Origin: Pedobacter sp. UBA5917
GTDB taxonomy: Bacteria > Bacteroidota > Bacteroidia > Sphingobacteriales > Sphingobacteriaceae
DNA: 27,575 nucleotides
Assembly (NCBI RefSeq): GCF_002432345.1
Contig: NZ_DJDT01000355.1
Coordinates: 1 to 27,575 of the forward strand
Direction of reading: 5' to 3'
The notes under the pieces are model-generated. The model searched no databases. It was not told the DNA's origin and was given only the letters and a program-made list of their open reading frames with translations. Below are positions 8,032-15,307 of the stretch, one piece after another; position 1 is the stretch's first letter; each line of letters opens with the position of its first letter. Made by a program: the position numbers and the translations under genes.

Positions 8032-8498
8032 TACCTCAACCTTTCAGCCGAACGGATCAATCTTTCATCCTTATTGATGCCAAAAATGGCCAGTACAATA
8101 AATAATATCGCTACCGCAGGTAAATAAGCGCCGATGCCAAAGCTTGCACCTTCAATGCCCCCAGGTAGTTTTTTCGCATAAACGCTGCACCAAAACGCAA
8201 AACCACCGATCAAAATAATCGAAAGGATCGCAAAACGTTTCTGAAAAGCCCTTTTTCTGTAGTTAAAGATATTGATAAAGCAAAGGATGGCGATAGCAAT
8301 ATTGGTGATCAATAGAGGTAAAAATGATTGTATTTTAAATGGTGAGCCAGCTTTTCCTTCAATAATCTGGAATAAACCACTTGAGTATACTGCAGATTCA
8401 GTTCCGGTGATCTGTTTGCTCGCGATAGGTAAAAACAACATTAAGGCAAGGGTTAAAGCTGCTAAAAAAAACCAGATCGATTGTATTCTTTGTATCAT
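8031..8498 (-). CDS. DUF4293 family membrane protein, upstream copy
   Basis: 155-residue four-helix membrane protein of unknown function. It begins MIQRIQSIWFFLAA, the classical DUF4293 N-terminus, making it the better family match of the two and perhaps the ancestral copy. The last 75 or so residues (QKRFAILSIILIGGF... to ...ERLIRSAERLR) are almost the same as in the downstream gene. It is first in a two-gene minus-strand operon with a promoter at 8518-8548. Confidence 0.88.
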   Translation of the reverse strand: MIQRIQSIWFFLAALTLALMLFLPIASKQITGTESAVYSSGLFQIIEGKAGSPFKIQSFLPLLITNIAIAILCFINIFNYRKRAFQKRFAILSIILIGGFAFWCSVYAKKLPGGIEGASFGIGAYLPAVAILFIVLAIFGINKDERLIRSAERLR

Positions 8499-8517
8499 GT
8501 TAATTTAATATTTAAGG

Positions 8518-8548
8518 CAAACTTAACTGTTTTTGGTAAAAGAATAAA
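8518..8548 (-). promoter_or_regulatory. Promoter of the DUF4293 pair
   Basis: On the minus strand TAAGTTTG (8525 down to 8518) matches TAnnTTTG, with TTTA (8548-8545) as a -33 element at a 19-base spacing. The leader to the ATG is about 19 bases. Confidence 0.6.
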
Positions 8549-8661
8549 GGACAAAAAAGTATAGGGTATAATGCAAATGCTTCAGATACAGTTTTTGTTG
8601 GCGTGGATGGCTTTTTTCTATAATCAGAATAAACAAAACGGAAACGCCCGGCGCCATGCGC

Positions 8662-8692
8662 TTTGCGCTTTGACCGTCAAATTGTATTTTTG
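8662..8692 (+). promoter_or_regulatory. Promoter of truA, close to leaderless
   Basis: TTTG at 8662-8665, a 19-base spacer and TATTTTTG at 8685-8692 match the Bacteroidota consensus perfectly. The element ends seven bases before the TTG at 8700. It rules out upstream in-frame starts such as 8571 and supports TTG as the truA initiation codon. Confidence 0.8.
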
Positions 8693-8699
8693 CATCGCT

Positions 8700-9452
8700 T
8701 TGAGTAAAAAAAGGTATTTCATCCAATTGGCTTATGATGGCAGCTTGTACCATGGCTGGCAGATTCAACCCAATGCAATCACCGTTCAGGAATTGCTGGA
8801 TAAAGCTATGTCTGTTTTTTTCCGTCAGCCGATAGAAACGCTTGGCTGTGGCAGAACAGATTCAGGCGTACATGCAACTGATTTTTATGCCCATTTTGAT
8901 GTTGAAGACGTTGCGGAAGCAAAGGTTTTAAATGCCATTTCGGGTATTAATGCCATGTTGCCTTATCAGATTGCTGCAAAACGCATTATTCCGGTACACG
9001 ATGAGGCCCATGCCCGTTTTGATGCCACTGCACGTGCCTATAAATATTATGTCCACTTTGAAAAAGATCCTTTTAAAGTTAACCGGTCGTGGTTGCTTAA
9101 AGATAAGCTGGATGTGGAGGCAATGAACCAGGCTGCGGCTCTTTTGTTAAATTATACCGATTTTTCCTGTTTCAGCAAATCGAATACCCAAACCTTTACT
9201 AATAACTGTAAGGTAACAAACGCTGTTTTCGAAGAGCAGGGAGATGGATTGGTTTTCACCATCCAGGCCGATCGCTTTTTAAGGAACATGGTGCGGGCAA
9301 TTATGGGTACATTGGTGCAGATTGGCAAAAAAGAAATAAATTTAGAGGATTTTAAAGCAATAATAGAAAGTAAAAACCGCAGTAAAGCCGGACAATCGGT
9401 ACCTGCCTGTGGTTTGTATTTAGTGAAGATTGAGTATCCATACCTAGGTTAA
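8700..9452 (+). CDS. truA: tRNA pseudouridine(38-40) synthase TruA
   Basis: Converts uridines 38-40 in the anticodon stem-loop of many tRNAs to pseudouridine. From TTG at 8700 it has 250 residues, the normal TruA length. The N-terminus reads MSKKRYFIQLAYDGSLYHGW; GCGRTDSGVHA (49-59) contains the catalytic Asp54. FDATARAYKYYV (about 107-118) and the RFLRNMVRAIMGTL block near the C-terminus are typical. The reading frame continues upstream to ATG at 8571, adding 43 residues unlike TruA, and the perfect promoter lies inside that extension. The stop codon is TAA at 9450-9452, inside the beginning of a TTAACC-type array. The protein is cytoplasmic and a housekeeping enzyme; its link to the ABC exporter 102 bases downstream is only positional. 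Confidence 0.95.
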   Translation: MSKKRYFIQLAYDGSLYHGWQIQPNAITVQELLDKAMSVFFRQPIETLGCGRTDSGVHATDFYAHFDVEDVAEAKVLNAISGINAMLPYQIAAKRIIPVHDEAHARFDATARAYKYYVHFEKDPFKVNRSWLLKDKLDVEAMNQAAALLLNYTDFSCFSKSNTQTFTNNCKVTNAVFEEQGDGLVFTIQADRFLRNMVRAIMGTLVQIGKKEINLEDFKAIIESKNRSKAGQSVPACGLYLVKIEYPYLG

Positions 9453-9548
9453 TTGTATAAACTGGTTAATCGGTTAATTGCAAACTAATCAATTAACCAG
9501 TTAACCCCAAGCGGCAGTTAACCAATTTAAACAATTAACCAGTTAACC
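9447..9548. repeat. TTAACC-type array, copy 3, with inverted half
   Basis: The first half carries GGTTAA words (9447-9480) and the second half TTAACC words (9490-9548). GGTTAATCGGTTAATTG (9464-9480) can pair with CAATTAACCAGTTAACC (9490-9506) across a nine-base loop with two mismatches. The array covers the last codon and stop of truA and ends six bases before the ABC exporter ATG. Confidence 0.8.
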
Positions 9549-9554
9549 CTAAAA

Positions 9555-11324
9555 ATGGCAGTTACAGGCGACGTATACAACACCGGATTACTGAAACGTA
9601 TTTTTAAATATGTAAAGCCTTATCGTGCCGTTTTTGTGTGGTCGGTTATTTTAACCATCCTGTTGGCAGCCATTTCTCCTGTTCGTCCGTTTTTGATAAA
9701 ATATACACTCGATCATTATATTCTGACGGGAAATTATCCGGGTTTGGTAAACATGACGATGCTGATGATCTTTATGCTGGTGTTACAGACCTTAATCCAG
9801 TATAATCACACACTTTTAACCAATACTTTGGGGCAGTCGGTTATCCGCGATCTTAGGATCAATGTTTTTAACCACATTACCAAATTACGCCTTAAATATT
9901 TCGATAAAACACCGATTGGCCAGTTGATTACCCGCACCGTTTCCGATCTCGAAACCATTGCAGATATATTTTCAGAGGGTTTAATCTCCATGATCGGCGA
10001 TAGTTTGCAGGTAGTGGTAATCATAGGCGTAATGTTATACACCGATTGGGAATTGAGTTTAGTGGTGCTTTTACCTATCCCGCTGTTGATTATGGCTACC
10101 CGTAAATTCCAGAAGGCCATTAAAGTAGCTTTCCAGGAAATCAGGAATGAAGTATCCAACCTCAATACCTTTTTACAGGAACACATTACCGGGGTATCTA
10201 TTGTGCAGTATTTTGCGAGGGAAAAACAGGAGTACCGGAAATTTTATGCCATTAACAAACGCTACCGCGATGCCAATATCCGTTCGAACTGGTATTATTC
10301 TATATTTTTTCCGGTGGTTGAACTCATTTCGGCCATGTCGCTGGGTTTATTGGTGTGGTACGGCGCAAAAAGTATCCTCTCTAAACCTTTGGATGTAACC
10401 CCGGGTACCATTACGCAGTTTATTATTTATCTGGGTATGGTTTTTACACCGATCCGTCAGCTGGCTGATAAATTTAATACGCTGCAGATGGGAATGGTGG
10501 GTGCCGAACGCGTATTTAAAGTTTTGGATACCGACGAAACCACGCCGAACGAGGGTACACAGAAACCTGCCAGGTTAAACGGAGATATTAAATTTGAAAA
10601 CGTTTGGTTTGCCTATAATGATGAAAATTATGTGTTGAAAGATTTATCTTTCGAAGTAAAATCAGGTCAAACCGTAGCTTTGGTTGGGGCAACCGGAGCC
10701 GGTAAATCGTCGACCATTAACATTCTCAACCGTTTTTATGATGTTAAGAAAGGTGATATTACAGTTGACGGCATCCATATCGAGGATTTCGATCTCGATT
10801 ACCTGAGAAGTAATATCGCAACCGTACTTCAGGATGTTTTCCTGTTTTCGGATACCATTTTAAATAACATTACCCTCAATAACCCCGAAATTACCATTGA
10901 AGAAGTGGTAAATGCAGCAAAAAAGGTTGGTGCGCACGATTTTATCGAACGTTTGCCAGGCGGTTATCAATATAATGTGATGGAAAGAGGAGCAACGCTT
11001 TCGGCAGGGCAGGCGCAATTGATTTCCTTTATCCGCGCACTGGTGCATAACCCGGCCATTTTGGTGCTTGATGAAGCCACCTCGTCGGTTGATACCGAAA
11101 CCGAATTACTGATCCAGAAAGCCATTGATAATTTAATGGAGGGCCGTACTTCGATCGTAATTGCCCACCGCTTATCAACCATCCAGAAAGCCGATCAGAT
11201 TATTGTGCTTGATAAGGGAGAAATCAAAGAAAAAGGTACGCACCAGCAACTGTTAAAACTAAACGGTTATTACAAAAAACTTTACGATCTGCAGTTCTCT
11301 TCTAAGGGGATTGCCAAAGTGTAA
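9555..11324 (+). CDS. ABC exporter, fused permease and ATPase (MsbA/multidrug-like)
   Basis: Half-size type IV ABC exporter that should act as a homodimer or heterodimer in the inner membrane; the cargo (lipid, drug or peptide) is unknown. Residues about 20-315 hold six hydrophobic helices, followed by the nucleotide-binding domain: Walker A GATGAGKS (378-385), Q-loop Gln426, signature LSAGQ (483-487), Walker B ILVLDEA (502-508), D-loop SSVD and H-loop His538. The signature has Ala where LSGGQ is canonical, and GQAQ where GQRQ is usual; such variants occur in this subfamily. 589 residues is a normal length. The gene starts six bases after a TTAACC-type array and has no clear promoter of its own, so read-through from truA is possible. 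Confidence 0.93.
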   Translation: MAVTGDVYNTGLLKRIFKYVKPYRAVFVWSVILTILLAAISPVRPFLIKYTLDHYILTGNYPGLVNMTMLMIFMLVLQTLIQYNHTLLTNTLGQSVIRDLRINVFNHITKLRLKYFDKTPIGQLITRTVSDLETIADIFSEGLISMIGDSLQVVVIIGVMLYTDWELSLVVLLPIPLLIMATRKFQKAIKVAFQEIRNEVSNLNTFLQEHITGVSIVQYFAREKQEYRKFYAINKRYRDANIRSNWYYSIFFPVVELISAMSLGLLVWYGAKSILSKPLDVTPGTITQFIIYLGMVFTPIRQLADKFNTLQMGMVGAERVFKVLDTDETTPNEGTQKPARLNGDIKFENVWFAYNDENYVLKDLSFEVKSGQTVALVGATGAGKSSTINILNRFYDVKKGDITVDGIHIEDFDLDYLRSNIATVLQDVFLFSDTILNNITLNNPEITIEEVVNAAKKVGAHDFIERLPGGYQYNVMERGATLSAGQAQLISFIRALVHNPAILVLDEATSSVDTETELLIQKAIDNLMEGRTSIVIAHRLSTIQKADQIIVLDKGEIKEKGTHQQLLKLNGYYKKLYDLQFSSKGIAKV

Positions 11325-11351
11325 CAATTGCGATCCATTTCTTGGAATTAA

Positions 11352-11382
11352 TTTGACCCAACGGTTCATTATGGCTATTTTG
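11352..11382 (+). promoter_or_regulatory. Candidate promoter of the GH2 glycosidase gene
   Basis: TTTG at 11352-11355, a 20-base spacer and TATTTTG at 11376-11382, one base short of full TAnnTTTG. The leader to the ATG is about 40 bases and contains a small ATTGG/CCAAT hairpin. Confidence 0.6.
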
Positions 11383-11422
11383 CATTGGATCAACCCAATG
11401 CTACTAAATATATCCCTGCCTG

Positions 11423-13249
11423 ATGAATTTAAAAACTACCTTTAAAAATTCTTTGTTTTTTACATTGGCCCTGCTGTTTGCTGCAGAACTGCATGCCCAG
11501 GTTGCTAAACTCCCTACCAAATGGACTGTGCCTGCTGCCACGGCCAAGGTACCTTTTCCAGATTACCCACGGCCACAGCTTCAACGTAAAAACTGGCTCA
11601 ACCTGAACGGGAGTTGGGCATATCGTGGTGGCAAAAATGTGCTATCAGCTTTCGAACCTAAGCAGGTTTTGGATTTTACAGGCAAGAATGAAAAAATCCT
11701 TGTGCCTTACTGCCCCGAATCTTTTCTATCCGGTATTGAGCGTAATCAGGAGATCAATATGTGGTACAAACGGGAGTTTGAGATCCCTGCTGATTGGAAA
11801 GGGAAAAAAGTGATTGCACATTTTGATGGTGTAGACCACGATGCAACAATATTCGTTAACGGTAAGCTTGCTGGTCGCCATGCAGGTGCTTACGATGCTT
11901 TTGGTTTTGATATTACCGCATTTTTAAAGGGAGGTTCCAATACACTGGTTGTAGCGGCCTACGATCCCAATGATGGAAAAACACCTTCGGGGAAAAACGG
12001 TCCTCGTGGCGATTATACTTTCAGTTCGGGCATATGGCAGAGCGTGTGGCTGGAGCCTGTTGGCAGCACTTATATTGAGCAGATCCGAATTACACCCGAT
12101 GTAGAAAACAACAGGCTTATTCTTTCTGCCACAGCAGCCAATGGGCAGATTGAGGCAACTGCACTTGAGGGGAATAAAACTGTTTCGCAGGTAAAGGGTG
12201 CAGTAGGAACACAGTTATTTCTTCCCATCAACCAACCAAAACTATGGTCGCCGGGCAATCCTTTTTTATACGACTTAAAAATTGTGCTCAAAGATAAAAA
12301 CGGGAAAGTAACCGACGAAGTGATGAGTTATTTTGGGATGCGCGATATTAAACTGGGTAAGGTAAATGGTGTAGTAAGGCCGCTTCTGAACGGAAAATTC
12401 GAAATGCAGGTGGGCCTACTGGATCAGGGCTATTGGCCAGATGGGATTTTAACTGCACCAACCGAAGAAGCACTAAAATCTGACCTCGAATTTACCAAAA
12501 ATGCAGGTTTTAACCTTATCCGGAAGCACATGAAAACCGAATCGAAGCGGTTCTATTATCTGGCTGATAAAATGGGGATTTTGGTTTGGCAGGATATGCC
12601 TGCCATGTGGTATCAGAATGAGGATACGTTAAAAAACCGCAGTGTTTTCAGGAAGGAGCTTAAAGCCGTGATGGACGATCTGCACAACTCACCATCAATC
12701 ATCAGTTGGGTGCCCTTTAACGAAAACTGGGGTGCATTTGATGTTAAGGAAATTACCGCATGGGTAAAAAAGTACGATCCATCGAGGTTGGTTAACGGTA
12801 ATTCGGGTTTCAACAATAATCCCGGTTATCAAAAGCCACTGGGCGATCCCGGAAATGGTGATTTTGTAGATACACATATTTATATTGGTCCGAACGGGGC
12901 ATCTAAACCTGATGAAAAGCGTGCCGCTTCGCTGGGCGAATATGGCGGTATAGGGCTCTTTGTAAGGGGGCACATGTGGCCTGTCGAAAATAATGCTTAT
13001 GGATACGAACCTACTGTTAATGCGCTTACCGACCGTTATGTACTGCTGATGCAGCAGGTTGAACAGCTGATGCTTTATAAGGGGCTTAGTACAGCGGTTT
13101 ATACACAGACTACCGACGTTGAGCACGAAATAAACGGATTGCTCACCTACGATCGTGAAGTGGAAAAAATGGATATCAAACGCGTTAGGGAAATCAACAG
13201 GGCAATTATCGAATCGGGCAGGGCCATTGGTACAGCTGAAAAAAAATAA
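11423..13249 (+). CDS. Secreted glycoside hydrolase family 2 protein (beta-galactosidase/glucuronidase-like)
   Basis: Exported hydrolase (signal peptide about 1-25, HAQ-V) with GH2 architecture: sugar-binding jelly roll (about 55-215, with LNGSWAYRGG, FDGVDHDATIFVNG and SSGIWQSVWLEPV), an immunoglobulin-like middle domain (about 216-310) and a TIM barrel (about 320-600). The barrel contains NLIRKHMKTESKRFYYLADKMG. The likely acid/base is Glu434 in FNENWG, and the likely nucleophile is Glu506 in GEYGG. At 608 residues it is compact for GH2 and lacks the large C-terminal domains of LacZ. The precise substrate is not readable; beta-galactosidase, glucuronidase or mannosidase activity are all possible. 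It has its own candidate promoter and is not clearly part of the following sigma/SusCD cluster, although it has the same strand and lies 112 bases upstream. Confidence 0.9.
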   Translation: MNLKTTFKNSLFFTLALLFAAELHAQVAKLPTKWTVPAATAKVPFPDYPRPQLQRKNWLNLNGSWAYRGGKNVLSAFEPKQVLDFTGKNEKILVPYCPESFLSGIERNQEINMWYKREFEIPADWKGKKVIAHFDGVDHDATIFVNGKLAGRHAGAYDAFGFDITAFLKGGSNTLVVAAYDPNDGKTPSGKNGPRGDYTFSSGIWQSVWLEPVGSTYIEQIRITPDVENNRLILSATAANGQIEATALEGNKTVSQVKGAVGTQLFLPINQPKLWSPGNPFLYDLKIVLKDKNGKVTDEVMSYFGMRDIKLGKVNGVVRPLLNGKFEMQVGLLDQGYWPDGILTAPTEEALKSDLEFTKNAGFNLIRKHMKTESKRFYYLADKMGILVWQDMPAMWYQNEDTLKNRSVFRKELKAVMDDLHNSPSIISWVPFNENWGAFDVKEITAWVKKYDPSRLVNGNSGFNNNPGYQKPLGDPGNGDFVDTHIYIGPNGASKPDEKRAASLGEYGGIGLFVRGHMWPVENNAYGYEPTVNALTDRYVLLMQQVEQLMLYKGLSTAVYTQTTDVEHEINGLLTYDREVEKMDIKRVREINRAIIESGRAIGTAEKK

Positions 13250-13361
13250 TAACCTAAAAATTTTTATTTTGAATTCATTGTGGAGGCTTAACGCTTGTAT
13301 GAAATGATTTACATAATTGCTTAAAAATGATTATGTTTGATTTCGCAACCAGCCTAATCAT

Positions 13362-13949
13362 TTGAATATCGAGAGAAATAGTGAGCACGACCATGCCCTT
13401 TTTGCGCTATTAAAGCAAGGAGATGAGGCGGCGTTTGGCAAAATTTATAATCTCTATTGGGCAGAACTTTACAATGCTGCCTACAAACGCCTTCCCGAAA
13501 AAGAGAAATGCCAGGATATCATCCAGAATATTTTTACCGACCTGTGGAACAGGAAAGCTGAGCTCGATTTAGAAAAACCATTGGCTTATCTGCATACTGC
13601 GGTACGTTTTCAGGTATTAAAACACATTGCCAGAAGCCCAAAAAACAGTTTTTTTGCAGATTCTTTCGAAAACGAATTGATTTCGCCCCTTCAGGCCGAT
13701 GGCATGCTGCTGGAGCGGGAAGTTGCCGAATTAATCGAATTATTTATCAAAGCCCTTCCCGAAAAACGCCAGAAAATATTTGTACTGCATTATTTCGAGG
13801 GTTTATCTACCGCACAGATTGCCATTGAACTCGATATTTCCCAAAAAACAGTTCAAAATCAGTTAACCACTGCAACACAGGCGCTGCGTTTAAGGCTTAC
13901 GCATCTCTTTTTGGTGGTAACGGTCGTGATTTCTGCTGTTTCCAAATAA
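13362..13949 (+). CDS. ECF RNA polymerase sigma factor (Bacteroidota SusCD-linked type)
   Basis: Alternative sigma-70 factor expected to drive transcription of the adjacent SusCD cluster when released by its anti-sigma factor. 195 residues: region 2 at about 22-90 (AFGKIYNLYWAELYNAAYKR, then QDIIQNIFTDLWNRK) and region 4 at about 118-178 (LPEKRQKIFVLHYFEGLST, then AQIAIELDISQKTVQNQL, a clear helix-turn-helix). It ends with a hydrophobic stretch (181-192, HLFLVVTVVISA), which is unusual for a soluble sigma factor but seen in this group. The start is TTG at 13362: an in-frame TGA lies at 13338-13340, no ATG exists between it and the conserved region, and this start leaves about 10 residues before LFALLKQGD. 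Anti-sigma FecR follows after 94 bases. Confidence 0.9.
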   Translation: MNIERNSEHDHALFALLKQGDEAAFGKIYNLYWAELYNAAYKRLPEKEKCQDIIQNIFTDLWNRKAELDLEKPLAYLHTAVRFQVLKHIARSPKNSFFADSFENELISPLQADGMLLEREVAELIELFIKALPEKRQKIFVLHYFEGLSTAQIAIELDISQKTVQNQLTTATQALRLRLTHLFLVVTVVISAVSK

Positions 13950-13997
13950 GATTTAGCCATCTTTCTAATTTTATTTAAAATATTTTCAGATTCTTTT

Positions 13998-14023
13998 GGG
14001 ATATTTTCCGCTTTCTGGTACAT
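13998..14023 (+). promoter_or_regulatory. Possible ECF-type promoter before fecR (speculative)
   Basis: The sigma/anti-sigma gap contains GGGATA (13998-14003) and GGTACAT (14017-14023), with no TAnnTTTG element nearby. It could be an autoregulated ECF promoter, but I cannot find a matching pair before susC, so this is weak. Confidence 0.2.
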
Positions 14024-14043
14024 CTATATAAAAGCCAGGAAAA

Positions 14044-15222
14044 ATGACCCCATTTAATCATCAAAAAGAACTGCAGAAAATCATCCAGCGTTATGTATCT
14101 GGTACAGCAACAGCAGAAGAAATCCTTTTTGTAGAAAAATATTACCAGTATCTGGATAAAAATGCCAATGTTCTCGATGGGCGAAATGCAGATGAACTGG
14201 CGAAAATGGCCGAAGCCAATTTTATGGCCATCCGGTCTAATATTGATGCTGGCCAAAAACGTAAAACCATTCCCCTTTATAAATATATTTCGGCTGCGGC
14301 GGTACTGCTCCTCATTTCAGGGATCAGCTTTGTGCTCTTAAATAAACCGAAGCCTGTTATTAAAGGTGAAATTGCTGTAAACAAAAAACTGGATGTTCTG
14401 CCTGGCAGCGATAAGGCTATTTTAACCCTCGCCGATGGATCGAAAGTAGTTTTGGATGAGCATACCTCAACAGATATCAGCGATAAGGACGGTTTAAAAA
14501 TTTCGAGAACTGAGGATGGCCGGTTGGTATACACGATTGTTGACCAAAGCGATTTAAAAACGCAATCAATAGTCTCATTTAATACCATTCAAACCCCAAA
14601 AGGCGGACAATATCAGGTAATTCTGCCCGATGGCACCAAAGTTTGGTTAAATGCGGCTTCTTCTTTAAAATATCCCGAAGTATTTACGGGTAACGAACGC
14701 AGGGTAGAACTTACCGGCGAGGCCTATTTTGAAGTGGCCAAAAATAAGGCAAAACCTTTCCATGTTAAAAACCATAACCAGGACGTAGAGGTACTGGGTA
14801 CACATTTCAATATCAATAGTTATATGGATGATCATACCATTAAAACCACCTTATTGGAAGGAAGTGTGAAGGTGAGCAATGGTCAATCCGTCAAAGTCTT
14901 AAAACCTGGCGAGCAATCTATCGCCGGATCCGATGGCAATGGCATCATCAGGCTAAGTGCCGATGTGGATACAGACGATGAAACAGCCTGGAAAAATGGT
15001 CTGTTCCAGTTTAACAATGCCAATCTGAAAAGCATTTTAAACCAGTTGGAAAGGTGGTACGATATCAATATCGATTATAGCTCGGTTCCGGATAAAAAAT
15101 ATAACGGTATGGTTCCGCGTAAGGCCAAACTGTCTGAAGTATTAAAAATGCTCGAGAAAACCGGAAATATCAGGTTCGAGATTGCTGAGGGCAGAAATTT
15201 AAAAGTATTACCGGAAAAATAA
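14044..15222 (+). CDS. FecR-type anti-sigma factor (FecR domain plus DUF4974)
   Basis: Inner-membrane anti-sigma factor that holds the ECF sigma factor and receives the signal from the SusC N-terminal domain. 392 residues: a cytoplasmic anti-sigma part (about 1-78), one transmembrane helix (81-99, YISAAAVLLLISGISFVLL) and a periplasmic part. The FecR domain lies at about 180-285 (TPKGGQYQVILPDGTKVWLN, ELTGEAYFEVAK, VLGTHFNI). The C-terminal DUF4974 domain lies at about 315-390 (FQFNNANLKSILNQLERWYD). It lies between the sigma gene and susC, the classical order sigma-fecR-susC-susD, so its partner is the STN domain of the following SusC. Confidence 0.93.
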   Translation: MTPFNHQKELQKIIQRYVSGTATAEEILFVEKYYQYLDKNANVLDGRNADELAKMAEANFMAIRSNIDAGQKRKTIPLYKYISAAAVLLLISGISFVLLNKPKPVIKGEIAVNKKLDVLPGSDKAILTLADGSKVVLDEHTSTDISDKDGLKISRTEDGRLVYTIVDQSDLKTQSIVSFNTIQTPKGGQYQVILPDGTKVWLNAASSLKYPEVFTGNERRVELTGEAYFEVAKNKAKPFHVKNHNQDVEVLGTHFNINSYMDDHTIKTTLLEGSVKVSNGQSVKVLKPGEQSIAGSDGNGIIRLSADVDTDDETAWKNGLFQFNNANLKSILNQLERWYDINIDYSSVPDKKYNGMVPRKAKLSEVLKMLEKTGNIRFEIAEGRNLKVLPEK

Positions 15223-15307
15223 AGCCTATGGCAAAAACAGATCAATAATTTAAAAACGCTCGCAAACCAACAACTAATCAATTCACACCTTAAACCAGAC
15301 TGAATGT

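Noticed and set aside
8571..8699. Upstream extension of truA
   Set aside because: It spans the perfect truA promoter, and its sequence is unlike the TruA N-terminus.
9447..9548. CRISPR-like array
   Set aside because: Words vary in sequence and length, there are no unique spacers of constant size, and no cas genes are nearby.
2593..13249. GH29 and GH2 glycosidases as parts of the SusCD locus
   Set aside because: They are separated from it by unrelated housekeeping genes or their own promoter, and their substrates do not match the peptidases in the SusCD cluster. GH2 is adjacent, so weak linkage cannot be fully excluded.
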